From assembly GCF_002944405.1 (NCBI RefSeq), contig NZ_CP024310.1:1054001-1118000 (forward strand): a stretch of DNA of 64,000 nt, in the 5' to 3' direction. Below, piece by piece: positions 36,236 to 44,476 of the stretch (positions within the stretch are counted from its first letter, which is position 1; the number at the start of each line of letters is the position of its first letter). The stretch comes from Sinorhizobium fredii (GTDB lineage Bacteria; Pseudomonadota; Alphaproteobacteria; Rhizobiales; Rhizobiaceae). The notes beneath the pieces are model-generated. The model saw only the letters and a list, made by a program, of their open reading frames with translations. It searched no databases and had not been told where the DNA came from. Made by a program: the position numbers and the translations under genes.

Positions 36236-36778
36236 CTATTTTACCGGGATCATCAGGTGGGCATAGGGCGTGCCCGCCCACATGACATAGGGCATCGTCG
36301 TGTCGGGCTTGGGATCCGTCGGATAGCCTTGCATCATGTCCGTCGCGTTGACGATCATGACATGCGGCCCGGTCTGCACCCAGTTGTTGCCCTCTTCGGG
36401 CTTCGTCGCATAGGGATCGGTATTGCTCGCGTCGGTGCCGCCGGCCAGCATGTACATGAAGCCCACCTTGCCTTTGGGCGGCTCCTTTTTGCCGATCCAT
36501 GCCATCGCCCATTCCATCGCATTGGCATCGCCGCACATCGGGTCGGGGCCGGGCGTGACCGGGTTGTCCGGCATGCACCAGAAACCGTTCGTGCCCTCCC
36601 TCAAGGTGCGCATCGTGCCCTTCTCATCCATGGCATGGATGGCAGCGCCGCTTGCGACCGCAGCGGGCGCTGCGGATTCGGCGCTCTTGATCAGCGCAGC
36701 GTCGTCGGCGGCTGCGCCCTGCCCTGCGACCAAACTGCTCGCCGCCAAAAAGGCAGCAGCCGTCAGAAGCCGTTTCAT
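36236..36778 (-). CDS. Secreted protein of unknown function
   Basis: 180 residues with a clear Sec signal peptide (MKRLLTAAAFLAASSLVAGQGAAA, shown here in part: residues 1-24). The mature part has two cysteines, in FWCMPDNP and DPMCGDANAMEW, many methionines and a C-terminal HVMIVN...YVMWAGTPYAHLMIPVK pattern. I do not recognise a named domain; similar small secreted proteins occur in rhizobia and other proteobacteria. It stands alone, with a hairpin just downstream. Confidence 0.7.
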   Translation of the reverse strand: MKRLLTAAAFLAASSLVAGQGAAADDAALIKSAESAAPAAVASGAAIHAMDEKGTMRTLREGTNGFWCMPDNPVTPGPDPMCGDANAMEWAMAWIGKKEPPKGKVGFMYMLAGGTDASNTDPYATKPEEGNNWVQTGPHVMIVNATDMMQGYPTDPKPDTTMPYVMWAGTPYAHLMIPVK

Positions 36779-36936
36779 GGCCGTTCTCCCGGATCGTGTT
36801 CATGGTTTCATGCTATCGGCCCGCGGCTGTGTCTAACCGCATTAGCTGACGCTAAAATAATAGCAGAGCGGGCTCAACCGGACAATTTGGCAAGGCTGGC
36901 GCCATCGGCAACGCTCGTCGCCTGTGCGGCACGCGT

Positions 36937-37734
36937 TCACCTTCCACGGCTGAACCACCGCAGCGACATGCAGGAAAGCCCGGCGTCGATCTTCCCAATC
37001 TCCGTCGTTTTCAACGGCACCACCTTATAGCCGGCCTTTTCGAGCATCTCGATCGTACGCGGAAAATCGGCGCCGACCATCACCACATCGTTGACGCGAA
37101 GTGCATTGGCGGCTGGTTCCTCGCCTTCGGGAATGAGCATCTGCCGGAGTTTCTTGAAGGCGCCCGAGCGCGCCAGGCGGCTGGTGGAGAGCACCGTTTC
37201 CTCGTCGAGCAGCGAGCAATCGGTCTTGAAGTGGAGGACGCCCTCCGGCGTTTCAACAATCTCGCTCTTGCGGCCGAGCTTGTCCAAGCAAGCCTGCAAT
37301 GCCTCGGCCCCCGCTTTGTCGGTGCGGGCAGAAAGACCGATCATAACGCTTTCCTGGGTCGTGAGAACGTCGCCGCCATCGGCATAGCCTGCCGGCAGAT
37401 CGAGGACGGTGTCGAACAGGTCGCGGAGCGTCGGCGCGATCTCTTCGGTTTCCCGAACACGCGTGGCGGCACCCGGGCGCAGAACAATCGCGCCCTCGGT
37501 GAAGACCAGCGCCGGGTCTTCGACGAAGATCGAATCCGGGAAGGCCTCCAGCGGCGGCAGTACCGTCGCCTCGACGCCGGCCTCGCGCATCGCCGCCAGA
37601 TAGGCGTCGTGTTCGGCCTTGACGCCCGCATAGCTTGGGCTGCCGCGGTCCTGCGCCCGCAATCCGCAGACAACGGAATTCGCCGGTTCCCGGGCGATGA
37701 TCGAGTTGAAGTGATAGACCGGACGCGATGTCAT
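36937..37734 (-). CDS. Dimethylargininase/amidinotransferase-fold hydrolase (DDAH-like)
   Basis: 265 residues of the pentein (guanidine-modifying) fold. Substrate-binding acidic residues occur in FPDSIFVEDPALVF and YADGGDVL. The catalytic His is in VLHFKTDCSLLD, and the nucleophilic Cys lies near the end in DAGLSCMSLRWF. Such enzymes hydrolyse methylarginines or related guanidines to citrulline and an amine. Length fits DDAH (about 255-285). No arginine catabolic genes are adjacent, so the physiological substrate is unclear. Confidence 0.9.
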   Translation of the reverse strand: MTSRPVYHFNSIIAREPANSVVCGLRAQDRGSPSYAGVKAEHDAYLAAMREAGVEATVLPPLEAFPDSIFVEDPALVFTEGAIVLRPGAATRVRETEEIAPTLRDLFDTVLDLPAGYADGGDVLTTQESVMIGLSARTDKAGAEALQACLDKLGRKSEIVETPEGVLHFKTDCSLLDEETVLSTSRLARSGAFKKLRQMLIPEGEEPAANALRVNDVVMVGADFPRTIEMLEKAGYKVVPLKTTEIGKIDAGLSCMSLRWFSRGR

Positions 37735-37756
37735 CGAGAAACTCTACCCCTCTCAG

Positions 37757-38185
37757 TTATCCGGAAATCCGGCTGACGAATTCAGGATTGCCGCGCAGCG
37801 TATTGCTGACCGTGCAGATTTCCACTTCCGCCGCTTCGGCGATTGCGTGGCGCATTGCGTCGTCGATATCGCCGCGGATGACGAATTCGATATCGAAGCG
37901 TGCCACGCGCGACGGTTCGTCCTGCGCCTTTGCGCCGGTCACGTTGGCCGATATTTCCACGAGCCTGTCGAGCAAGCCGAAACGACTTGCAGCGATCCGT
38001 GCGCTGAGCACCAGGCAACTGGCAAGCGAAGCGTAGAGAAGGTCGAGCGGGCCGAACCCAGCCGGCGACGGGCTCGTGACGATGTCGAGCGCACCGCCGG
38101 TCACCGAGGTCACATGCGGGGAACCCGTTCGCCCGACGGTCGCGCCCGCGCCGGTCTGCCTCGTCTTCACTCTGAGCTCGGCCAT
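37757..38185 (-). CDS. OsmC family protein, probable peroxide reductase
   Basis: 142 residues with the OsmC fold. The two redox cysteines are Cys57 in YASLASCLVLSAR and Cys124 in VEICTVSNTLRGNP, spaced as in OsmC/Ohr proteins, which reduce organic or hydrogen peroxides. The pattern matches the YhfA/OsmC-like branch rather than Ohr. It lies 22 bases upstream of the DDAH-like gene on the same strand, so the two may share a transcript. Confidence 0.87.
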   Translation of the reverse strand: MAELRVKTRQTGAGATVGRTGSPHVTSVTGGALDIVTSPSPAGFGPLDLLYASLASCLVLSARIAASRFGLLDRLVEISANVTGAKAQDEPSRVARFDIEFVIRGDIDDAMRHAIAEAAEVEICTVSNTLRGNPEFVSRISG

Positions 38186-38307
38186 CGGGCTTCCTCATCC
38201 ATCTGCTGAGAAGACAATATTCCAGCTATTTCGGGATTCGGCCATGGAGATCAAAGTCGATTTCAGGATCAGCCCTGGCTGCGCGGCCGTGCCGGGGCGA
38301 GCGACCT

Positions 38308-39399
38308 TCACCGCCCGACAGCTTCTCCGGTGTTCTTCAGGAAGAAATGAACCTTCGCCATGTCGATCGGAACTTCGATCACGTCGTCCGGTGCGATACG
38401 TGCCGCGGCGTGCACCTGGGCGGTGAACGAGGCCGATCCTACTCTTCCGATCACCAGCGTGTGGGGACCGAGCGGTTCGATATCGCGCACCTGCAGCTTG
38501 ATCTTCGGAAAAGCCGCATCGGTCGCAATCGTGTGCTCGGGGCGGATGCCAAGCACAACCGCCTCGCCGATATGGGGAGCAAGCCTCATGGCCAGGTTTT
38601 CCGGAAGCGGAAAGGCGACGTGGCCAGGCGCTCGGAACGAGAGCCCCGCTTCGCCGCGTTCGACAATGCCGTCTATAAAATTCATGCTCGGCGCGCCGAT
38701 GAAGGCGGCAACAAAGAGATTGGCCGGCGCTTCATAAAGCGTGATCGGATCGGCAGCCTGTTCGATGCGCCCCTGGTTCATCACCACGACGCGGTCCGCC
38801 ATGGTCATGGCCTCGACTTGATCGTGCGTCACATAAACGGCCGTGGTCTGCAGCCGCCGGTGCAGAAGCTTGATCTCGGTGCGCATTTCGATCCGGAGTT
38901 TCGCGTCGAGGTTCGACAGCGGCTCGTCGAAAAGGAAGACGTCCGGCTGACGGACGATCGCGCGGCCGATCGCCACACGCTGCCTCTGGCCGCCGGAGAG
39001 CGCGCTGGGCTTGCGGCTGAGATAGGCGCCGAGATTCAGGATACGGGCGGCTTCCGCCACGGATTTTTCGATCTCGGCCTTCGGCGTGCCGCGAACCTTC
39101 ATGCCGTAGCCGATGTTCTCGGCGACCGTCATGTGCGGATAGAGGGCGTAGTTCTGGAACACCATCGAACAGTTGCGCAAGCCGGGCCTAATATCCGTGA
39201 CATCGCGTTCACCGATCCGGATCGTGCCGGAAGACGCGGTCTCCAGCCCGGCGATCATTCGGAGCGTCGTCGTCTTGCCGCAGCCGGAGGGGCCAACGAG
39301 AACGACGAACTCGCGGTCGGCGATCGACAGATCGAGCGGCGGGATGACGGTAACGCTGCCGAAGGATTTGGTGACTTGTTCCAGGCGGACCTGCGACAT
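38308..39399 (-). CDS. CUT1 sugar ABC transporter ATPase (UgpC/MalK type)
   Basis: 363-residue ATPase, last gene of the large minus-strand sugar operon. Walker A is GPSGCGKTT, the signature [15 protein letters not shown], Walker [13 protein letters not shown] and the H-loop [13 protein letters not shown]; the C-terminal regulatory domain starts near residue 240. Start 39399 (MSQVRLEQV) has AAAGG upstream; a longer frame crosses the stem-loop before the gene. It serves the two permeases and binding protein encoded just upstream. Confidence 0.93.
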   Translation of the reverse strand: MSQVRLEQVTKSFGSVTVIPPLDLSIADREFVVLVGPSGCGKTTTLRMIAGLETASSGTIRIGERDVTDIRPGLRNCSMVFQNYALYPHMTVAENIGYGMKVRGTPKAEIEKSVAEAARILNLGAYLSRKPSALSGGQRQRVAIGRAIVRQPDVFLFDEPLSNLDAKLRIEMRTEIKLLHRRLQTTAVYVTHDQVEAMTMADRVVVMNQGRIEQAADPITLYEAPANLFVAAFIGAPSMNFIDGIVERGEAGLSFRAPGHVAFPLPENLAMRLAPHIGEAVVLGIRPEHTIATDAAFPKIKLQVRDIEPLGPHTLVIGRVGSASFTAQVHAAARIAPDDVIEVPIDMAKVHFFLKNTGEAVGR

Positions 39400-39480
39400 T
39401 CGAATGCCTTTCTCGAGACCCCATGCCCAAAGCCGGGGAACGCACTGCGAAAGAGGGGCGCCGACTGCCAGCCCCCGTGC

Positions 39481-39510
39481 GGTGCCCGCTCCGGAACCGG
39501 AGCGGGCACC
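39481..39510 (-). repeat. Strong intercistronic stem-loop between binding-protein and ATPase genes
   Basis: GGTGCCCGCTCCGG (39481-39494) pairs perfectly with CCGGAGCGGGCACC (39497-39510), a 14-bp stem with a 2-base turn, 5 bases after the binding-protein stop. No T run follows. Its place suggests it protects the upstream message and lowers read-through into the ATPase gene. Confidence 0.87.
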
Positions 39511-39515
39511 TATCC

Positions 39516-40970
39516 TTATTTCTGTGGGAGGCCCATCGACGAGCGATAGGCAGCAAGTTGCTTGTCGCGGCCGAACTCGTCCGTCAGCTTGTTCCATTGC
39601 TCGGCCACCGTATCGAGTGCCTGCTGCGGCGTCACCTCGCCTGCAAGGGCCTTGGAGAGTTCGATCTCGAGCACCTCCGTATAGGAGAAGTAACCGGGCA
39701 GACGCATGTCGAGCGCGATGTTCTTGGCGGTGACCGCTTCCTTTTGGGCGCCGAGATATTCCTTCGCCTCACGATCCGAGAAAATCTTCGACCAGAGTTC
39801 GAGATTGGTGGTGTGCGAAAGGCGATACGGGTTGACCCCCGTGCCGCCGGTAATCGCCGCCTGCGCCGAGACCTCGGGGCTCGTCAGATACTGGATATAG
39901 TTCCAGGCGGCCTCCTGCTTCGTGGACGAACTCGGCACGGCTGCCTGCCAGCCACCGAAGGCCATGAAGGAGGTCTGCACGACCTGATCGAACTTGTCCC
40001 ACTTCTTCGTCTTGTAGTTATAGATCTCGTCTACTCCGGGCAGCGGCGCCGAGCCCACCTTGCCGGCGACCTTCGACTGCTTCGGGTCGGCGGCGATAAC
40101 ACCCGTGTCGCCCCAGCCAATCGACTCTGCCACCTGTCCGCCGGCAAAGGCGGCGTTCACTTCACCGAAGGAGAAGTTGAGCGCATTCGGCGGCGCAAGC
40201 TTGGAGGCGCGGATATATTCCTCGAGGCCGCGGACCCAGCCGGGATTATTGACCTGCGCGTCCATCGTGTCCGGATCGAAGAACATGCCGCCCGGATTGT
40301 CGGGGTGGCTCGTATAGCCGGCCACATGGCTGAAGAGGAACCAGAACTGCTGGCCGCCACGGCGGAAGGCTTCTGCGGTACCCCAGAGGTTGTTCGCCGG
40401 TTGATTGAAGAACTCGGCGATGTCGAGATACTCTTTCCAGGTCTTGGCCGGCGCCAGGTCGTAGCCGTATTTCTCCTTGAACGCCTTCTGGTTGTCCGGA
40501 TGCTCGAAGAGATCGATGCGATAGGTATAGGTATGAGCGTCGCCGTCCATGGTCTGCGACAGGACCTTGCCGTTCCATACCATCAATTGTTCGCGATAGA
40601 CCGGCGCGATATCTTCCCACGCCGCACCCTGCCGCATCTCAGCCGGCATTTCGGCGAGGAAGTCGGTGAAATCCGGCGCCCATGCCGGTGCAAAGGCGAT
40701 GACGTCGAAGGCGTCCTCGCCGGAGGTCAGCGAGGTCACGATCTTCGGATAAAGTTCGGACCAGGGAAACTCGACGACCTTCACCTTGCCGCAGGTTTTC
40801 TCCTCCCAGCCCTTCGCGGCGATCTGAAGCGCCGAAGCGATGTAGGGGCCGGTCTGGGTCGTGGCGGTCAGTTCCACCCCGCTGAAGTCCGGGTCGCAGG
40901 CAAAGGCCGTTCCGTTGGCCGCCGCGGCCAGCAAACCGGCGGCGGTGGATGCAAGCAGAAGTCTCCTCAT
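39516..40970 (-). CDS. CUT1 sugar ABC transporter substrate-binding protein
   Basis: 484-residue family 1 solute-binding protein. Signal peptide residues 1-24 ([21 protein letters not shown]) precede [19 protein letters not shown]. Other features are [17 protein letters not shown] and [17 protein letters not shown], usual for this family. ATG 40970 follows GGGAGGAAAA. It lies in the operon with deoC, kinase and mutarotase genes, so a pentose or deoxypentose (or nucleoside) ligand is likely but inferred; CUT1 transporters more often carry oligosaccharides or polyols. Confidence 0.92.
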   Translation of the reverse strand: MRRLLLASTAAGLLAAAANGTAFACDPDFSGVELTATTQTGPYIASALQIAAKGWEEKTCGKVKVVEFPWSELYPKIVTSLTSGEDAFDVIAFAPAWAPDFTDFLAEMPAEMRQGAAWEDIAPVYREQLMVWNGKVLSQTMDGDAHTYTYRIDLFEHPDNQKAFKEKYGYDLAPAKTWKEYLDIAEFFNQPANNLWGTAEAFRRGGQQFWFLFSHVAGYTSHPDNPGGMFFDPDTMDAQVNNPGWVRGLEEYIRASKLAPPNALNFSFGEVNAAFAGGQVAESIGWGDTGVIAADPKQSKVAGKVGSAPLPGVDEIYNYKTKKWDKFDQVVQTSFMAFGGWQAAVPSSSTKQEAAWNYIQYLTSPEVSAQAAITGGTGVNPYRLSHTTNLELWSKIFSDREAKEYLGAQKEAVTAKNIALDMRLPGYFSYTEVLEIELSKALAGEVTPQQALDTVAEQWNKLTDEFGRDKQLAAYRSSMGLPQK

Positions 40971-41017
40971 TTTTTCCTCCCTCTGAGTGAACCTTGCGAA
41001 GCTGGAGATGCGTGCGG

Positions 41018-42046
41018 TCACTTGATCGCTCCCAGAAGCAGGCCCGACCGCATGAGCCTGCTCAAGATCCCTGCCATGATCATCATCGGGATGATCGCCA
41101 CGAGTGCTGCAGCGGATATGGACCACCATTCGTCGCCGCGCTGGCTGTTTTGTCCGGCGACCAGGATCGGCAGCGTCTGCCATTTCGAACTCGTCAGGAA
41201 GAGCGCGAAGAGGAACTCGTTCCAGACGAAGGCAAGCGTGATCATGAAGGTCGCGATGAGGCCGGGTTTCGACATCGGCAAGACGATGCCGAAGAAAATG
41301 CGCCAGGACGGCACGTTGTCTACCATGGCCGCCTCTTCCACCTCGATCGGAAGCGCTTCGAAGAAATCCCGCATCAGCCAGATGACGATCGGCAGCGAGA
41401 AGGCGATATAGGCGAAGGTCAGGCCGATATAGCTGTCGACGAGCTTGAAGCCGAGCTTTCCGACTTCCGTATACATGAGATAGAGCGCGAAGGCGGCGAC
41501 GATCGGCGGAAACATACGCTGGCTTACGAACCAGAAGACGATGTCGTTGTTGCCAAGTTCCGGCCCCGGCAGACGAAAGCGGCTGGAGATCACCGCGAGC
41601 GCGAGCGCGGCGATAAAGGAATAGATGAGCGAAATCCCTTGGCCGAAACCGAGCACGTTCCGCCCGAGCAGAAAGCCGCCGAAGGCGACCACCACGAAGA
41701 TGAGGGCGGATAGCAGCCGAAATCGAAAGGTGAACCGCACGAGCGCGTAGGCCGCCATGGCGCCGATGAAGGTTGCAAGCACCGCAGCCGACAGGCTGAC
41801 GATCAGCGAGGCGATGAAGGTGTTGTAAAAGGCGCCGCGCTCGCCGGAGAGCAGTTCGTTCCAGGCCGTCAGCACCGGCTCGAAATCGACGAACGGCAGA
41901 TAGGTCGGCCCGCCAACAACGGCAATCGGCGTCTTGAACGAGGTGATCGCCACCCAATAGAGTGGAAACAAGGTGAAGGCGAGCCAGACCAGGCAGCCGC
42001 CGAGCGCCAGCCAACGCCGCTTTCCCTGAAGGGTGCGCACGCTCAT
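41018..42046 (-). CDS. CUT1 sugar ABC transporter permease (MalG type)
   Basis: 342-residue permease with an N-terminal helix (LALGGCLVWLAFTLFPLYWVAI) and the EAA loop EEAAMVDNVPSWRIFFGIVLP. At 342 residues it is longer than the usual 270-300; the extra length is hydrophobic sequence near residues 110-165. Its start overlaps the previous permease gene by 4 bases and the binding-protein gene follows 47 bases later. Confidence 0.92.
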   Translation of the reverse strand: MSVRTLQGKRRWLALGGCLVWLAFTLFPLYWVAITSFKTPIAVVGGPTYLPFVDFEPVLTAWNELLSGERGAFYNTFIASLIVSLSAAVLATFIGAMAAYALVRFTFRFRLLSALIFVVVAFGGFLLGRNVLGFGQGISLIYSFIAALALAVISSRFRLPGPELGNNDIVFWFVSQRMFPPIVAAFALYLMYTEVGKLGFKLVDSYIGLTFAYIAFSLPIVIWLMRDFFEALPIEVEEAAMVDNVPSWRIFFGIVLPMSKPGLIATFMITLAFVWNEFLFALFLTSSKWQTLPILVAGQNSQRGDEWWSISAAALVAIIPMMIMAGILSRLMRSGLLLGAIK

Positions 42047-42918
42047 TTGTGCTTCTCCAGATAGGGCTTCAGCACGGCCAGGTAGACGAGGCCGATCACC
42101 GTGATGAAGATCAGGAAGAGGAAGGACAGAGCTGATGTGTAGCCGAGATTGAACTTCTTGAACCCCTCCTGATAGGCGAACAGCGTCAATGTCTCTGTCG
42201 AGACGCCCGGTCCGCCCCCGGTCATCACGAAGACCGTGTCCATGATCTTGTAGCTTTCTATGAGGCGAATGAAGACGACGGCCGTCGAGATCGGCAGCAG
42301 CATCGGAAAGGTGATGTCGCGGAACTGCTGCCAAGGCGTGGCGTTCTCCAACGCCGCGGCCTCGTAGACGTCGTCCGGCAAGGTTTGCAGCCCGGCCAGC
42401 AACATCAGGATGACGAACGGCGTCCATTGCCAGACCTCGACGACGATGATCGAGCCGAGCGCCCAGGCCGTCCGCGTCAGAAATGGGAGGTTCGGAAAGC
42501 CGAAGAGCGTCATGAACTCGTTCAGCGGCCCCATCGTCGGGTTGAGGATCTGGCGCGCGACGAGCGCCACGGCGACCGGGGCCACAAGCATCGGCAGCAG
42601 GAAGCCGACGCGGAATATCCCCTCGCCCGGCACGCGGGAATTCAGCGCCAGCGCCACGGAAAGGCCGATCACATATTGCAGCCCGACGGAAAGGAAGGCG
42701 ATCAGCGTCGTCGTGCCGGCAACATGCCAGAAGCGCGGATTGGAAAGCAGGTCGGCATAGTTGCCGAAGCCGACGAAACGGGCCGGCATCGGCGGCACCA
42801 GCCGCATGCTCATGAAACTCGTCGTCAGCGAATAGACGAGCGGAAAAATCGAGATCAACAGAACGATGATCAGGGCCGGCCAGATGAAGAAATGCTTGAT
42901 CGGGTCGTTGCGCGTCAT
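42043..42918 (-). CDS. CUT1 sugar ABC transporter permease (MalF type)
   Basis: 291-residue permease with helix FFIWPALIIVLLISIFPLVYSL at the N terminus, the EAA loop EAAALENATPWQQFRDITFP and FVMTGGGPGVSTETLTLFAY near the end, as in MalF/UgpA-type subunits. The ATG at 42918 overlaps the stop of the PfkB kinase gene by 4 bases, tying the transporter directly to the catabolic genes. Confidence 0.92.
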   Translation of the reverse strand: MTRNDPIKHFFIWPALIIVLLISIFPLVYSLTTSFMSMRLVPPMPARFVGFGNYADLLSNPRFWHVAGTTTLIAFLSVGLQYVIGLSVALALNSRVPGEGIFRVGFLLPMLVAPVAVALVARQILNPTMGPLNEFMTLFGFPNLPFLTRTAWALGSIIVVEVWQWTPFVILMLLAGLQTLPDDVYEAAALENATPWQQFRDITFPMLLPISTAVVFIRLIESYKIMDTVFVMTGGGPGVSTETLTLFAYQEGFKKFNLGYTSALSFLFLIFITVIGLVYLAVLKPYLEKHK

Positions 42919-43847
42919 GCCGCCGCTCCGCGCGCCAGCAGCGCCTCGATCTCCTCGAGCTTCGGCATCGCCGGGGCCGTTCCGCGGCGCGTGACCGCAA
43001 TGCCGGCCGTCGCGCAACCGAACCGTACCGCCTCGACCGGCAAGACCCCGCGTGCCAGAGCCGCGGAAAAGCCGCCTACGAATGCGTCCCCTGCGCCGGT
43101 GGTGTCGATCACCGGACCGCTGGCGACCGCCGGCACGAGCACCGACTGACCGTCGGCATGGTAGAGCACGCCACGCTCGCCGAGCGTGATCAGCGCCGTT
43201 TTCGCCCCCTTCTTCAGCAGCACATCGCCGGCGCGGCGGGCATCGTCAGGCGTCGGCAGCGCGAAGCCGACAAGTGCCGCCGCTTCCGTTTCGTTCGGTA
43301 CGATGTAGTCGCAGAGCGGATAGATGCTTTCAGGAAAAGGCTCGGCCGGCGCCGGGTTGAACACCGTCGTGACGCCCGCGGTATGGGCAATTTTGAGCGC
43401 TCTTTCTGCAGCCGCCGCCGGTTGTTCCAGCTGGGTGACGAAGACGCGCGAATTCTCGATCGTGCCACGCGCCGCTTCCACATCTTCGATGCCGATCGAG
43501 CCGGCGGCGCCGGGATAGACGATGATGGCGTTCTCACCGTTCTCGTCATTGACATAGATGAAGGCGGCGCCAGTTGGCAGATCATCCATCTGCAGGACCT
43601 TCGGCGTCACGCCTGCCTCGGCATAGGTCTTCAGCGCCATCTCGCCGAAAGTATCGCGCCCGAGCCTCGAAATGAACGAGACCTGACTGCCGGCCCGCGC
43701 CGCCGCCACCGCCTGGTTCGAGCCCTTGCCGCCCGGACCGACGGAGAAGCCGCTGCCGGTGATCGTCTCGCCGAGCCGGGGCATGCGCGACGCCAGATAG
43801 GCCGTGTCGGCCACGAAGATCCCGAGGATCGAAACACCCGTCTTCAT
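42915..43847 (-). CDS. PfkB family sugar kinase, ribokinase-like; possible deoxyribokinase
   Basis: 310-residue kinase. The ribokinase signature GPGGKGSNQAVAAARAG lies near residues 37-53 and the catalytic DTTGAGDAFVGGFSAAL near residue 250. Start 43847 follows GAGGAGG. Ribokinases make ribose 5-phosphate; with an aldolase for deoxyribose 5-phosphate (deoC) in the same operon, 2-deoxyribose is a good candidate substrate. This assignment rests on context only. Confidence 0.9.
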   Translation of the reverse strand: MKTGVSILGIFVADTAYLASRMPRLGETITGSGFSVGPGGKGSNQAVAAARAGSQVSFISRLGRDTFGEMALKTYAEAGVTPKVLQMDDLPTGAAFIYVNDENGENAIIVYPGAAGSIGIEDVEAARGTIENSRVFVTQLEQPAAAAERALKIAHTAGVTTVFNPAPAEPFPESIYPLCDYIVPNETEAAALVGFALPTPDDARRAGDVLLKKGAKTALITLGERGVLYHADGQSVLVPAVASGPVIDTTGAGDAFVGGFSAALARGVLPVEAVRFGCATAGIAVTRRGTAPAMPKLEEIEALLARGAAA

Positions 43848-43887
43848 GCGTAGCCTCCTCTTCCAAAAAAGCTGCCGGCCGGGTGTT

Positions 43888-44343
43888 TCAGGCTGTTTCC
43901 GGCGGAATAACCCCCTTGGTGATGAGGAAGCAGCCGTAGAACCGCGTCTCGCCGGTGGTGATGACGCAGTAGGCCTTCTTTGCTTCCTCGTAGAAGGCAA
44001 AGCGCTCGATGCCGTACATCGGCGTCGGCTTACCCTCGGCGCGATCGATCTCGGCCTGAACTTCGCGCTGCACGGCGGGGATCTCCTCTGGCGCGCCCAT
44101 CACTTCCATGCGGCCGACCGAAGGCTGCAGCGGCGTGTCGAGCGGCAGCACGGAGAGCACTGCCCTCACCGCGCGGGCGGCCGAAACATTGTCGATATGG
44201 AGCAATTTGCCGAGCGTCGTCTGCCGGGCGATGGCATCCGAGGGGAAATTGGTATCGGAAATCACCAGCGTGTCGGCGTGCCCCATCGATCGGAGCGCGT
44301 GCAGCACGTCCGCATTGAGCGTCGGGTCGATATTCTTGAGCAT
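43888..44343 (-). CDS. RbsD/FucU family sugar mutarotase
   Basis: 151 residues of the RbsD/FucU family, which interconvert sugar anomers or ring forms before phosphorylation. Typical stretches are LHALRSMGHADTLVISDTNFP, ending in GETRFYGCFLITKGVIPP. The His of GHAD is the conserved catalytic one. ATG 44343 follows GGAGGAGG. Placed 40 bases before the PfkB kinase gene, it probably supplies the right anomer to that kinase. Sequence is nearer FucU than RbsD. Confidence 0.88.
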   Translation of the reverse strand: MLKNIDPTLNADVLHALRSMGHADTLVISDTNFPSDAIARQTTLGKLLHIDNVSAARAVRAVLSVLPLDTPLQPSVGRMEVMGAPEEIPAVQREVQAEIDRAEGKPTPMYGIERFAFYEEAKKAYCVITTGETRFYGCFLITKGVIPPETA

Positions 44344-44476
44344 GTCGGTCCTCCTCCAAACCATTAATTAGACTGCCGCGCCGCGGCATGGCGCCGCTGG
44401 CGGTCTGATCACATATGCAAATGCCTTGTACACACCGCCGGTCGGCCTCCTCCGCCAGGTGGCATGCGCGGACCCT

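Noticed and set aside
39516..42014. 832-codon frame suggesting a giant fusion upstream of the sugar-binding protein
   Set aside because: The first part is an out-of-frame reading of the permease gene. The real protein begins at 40970 with a signal peptide and ribosome site.
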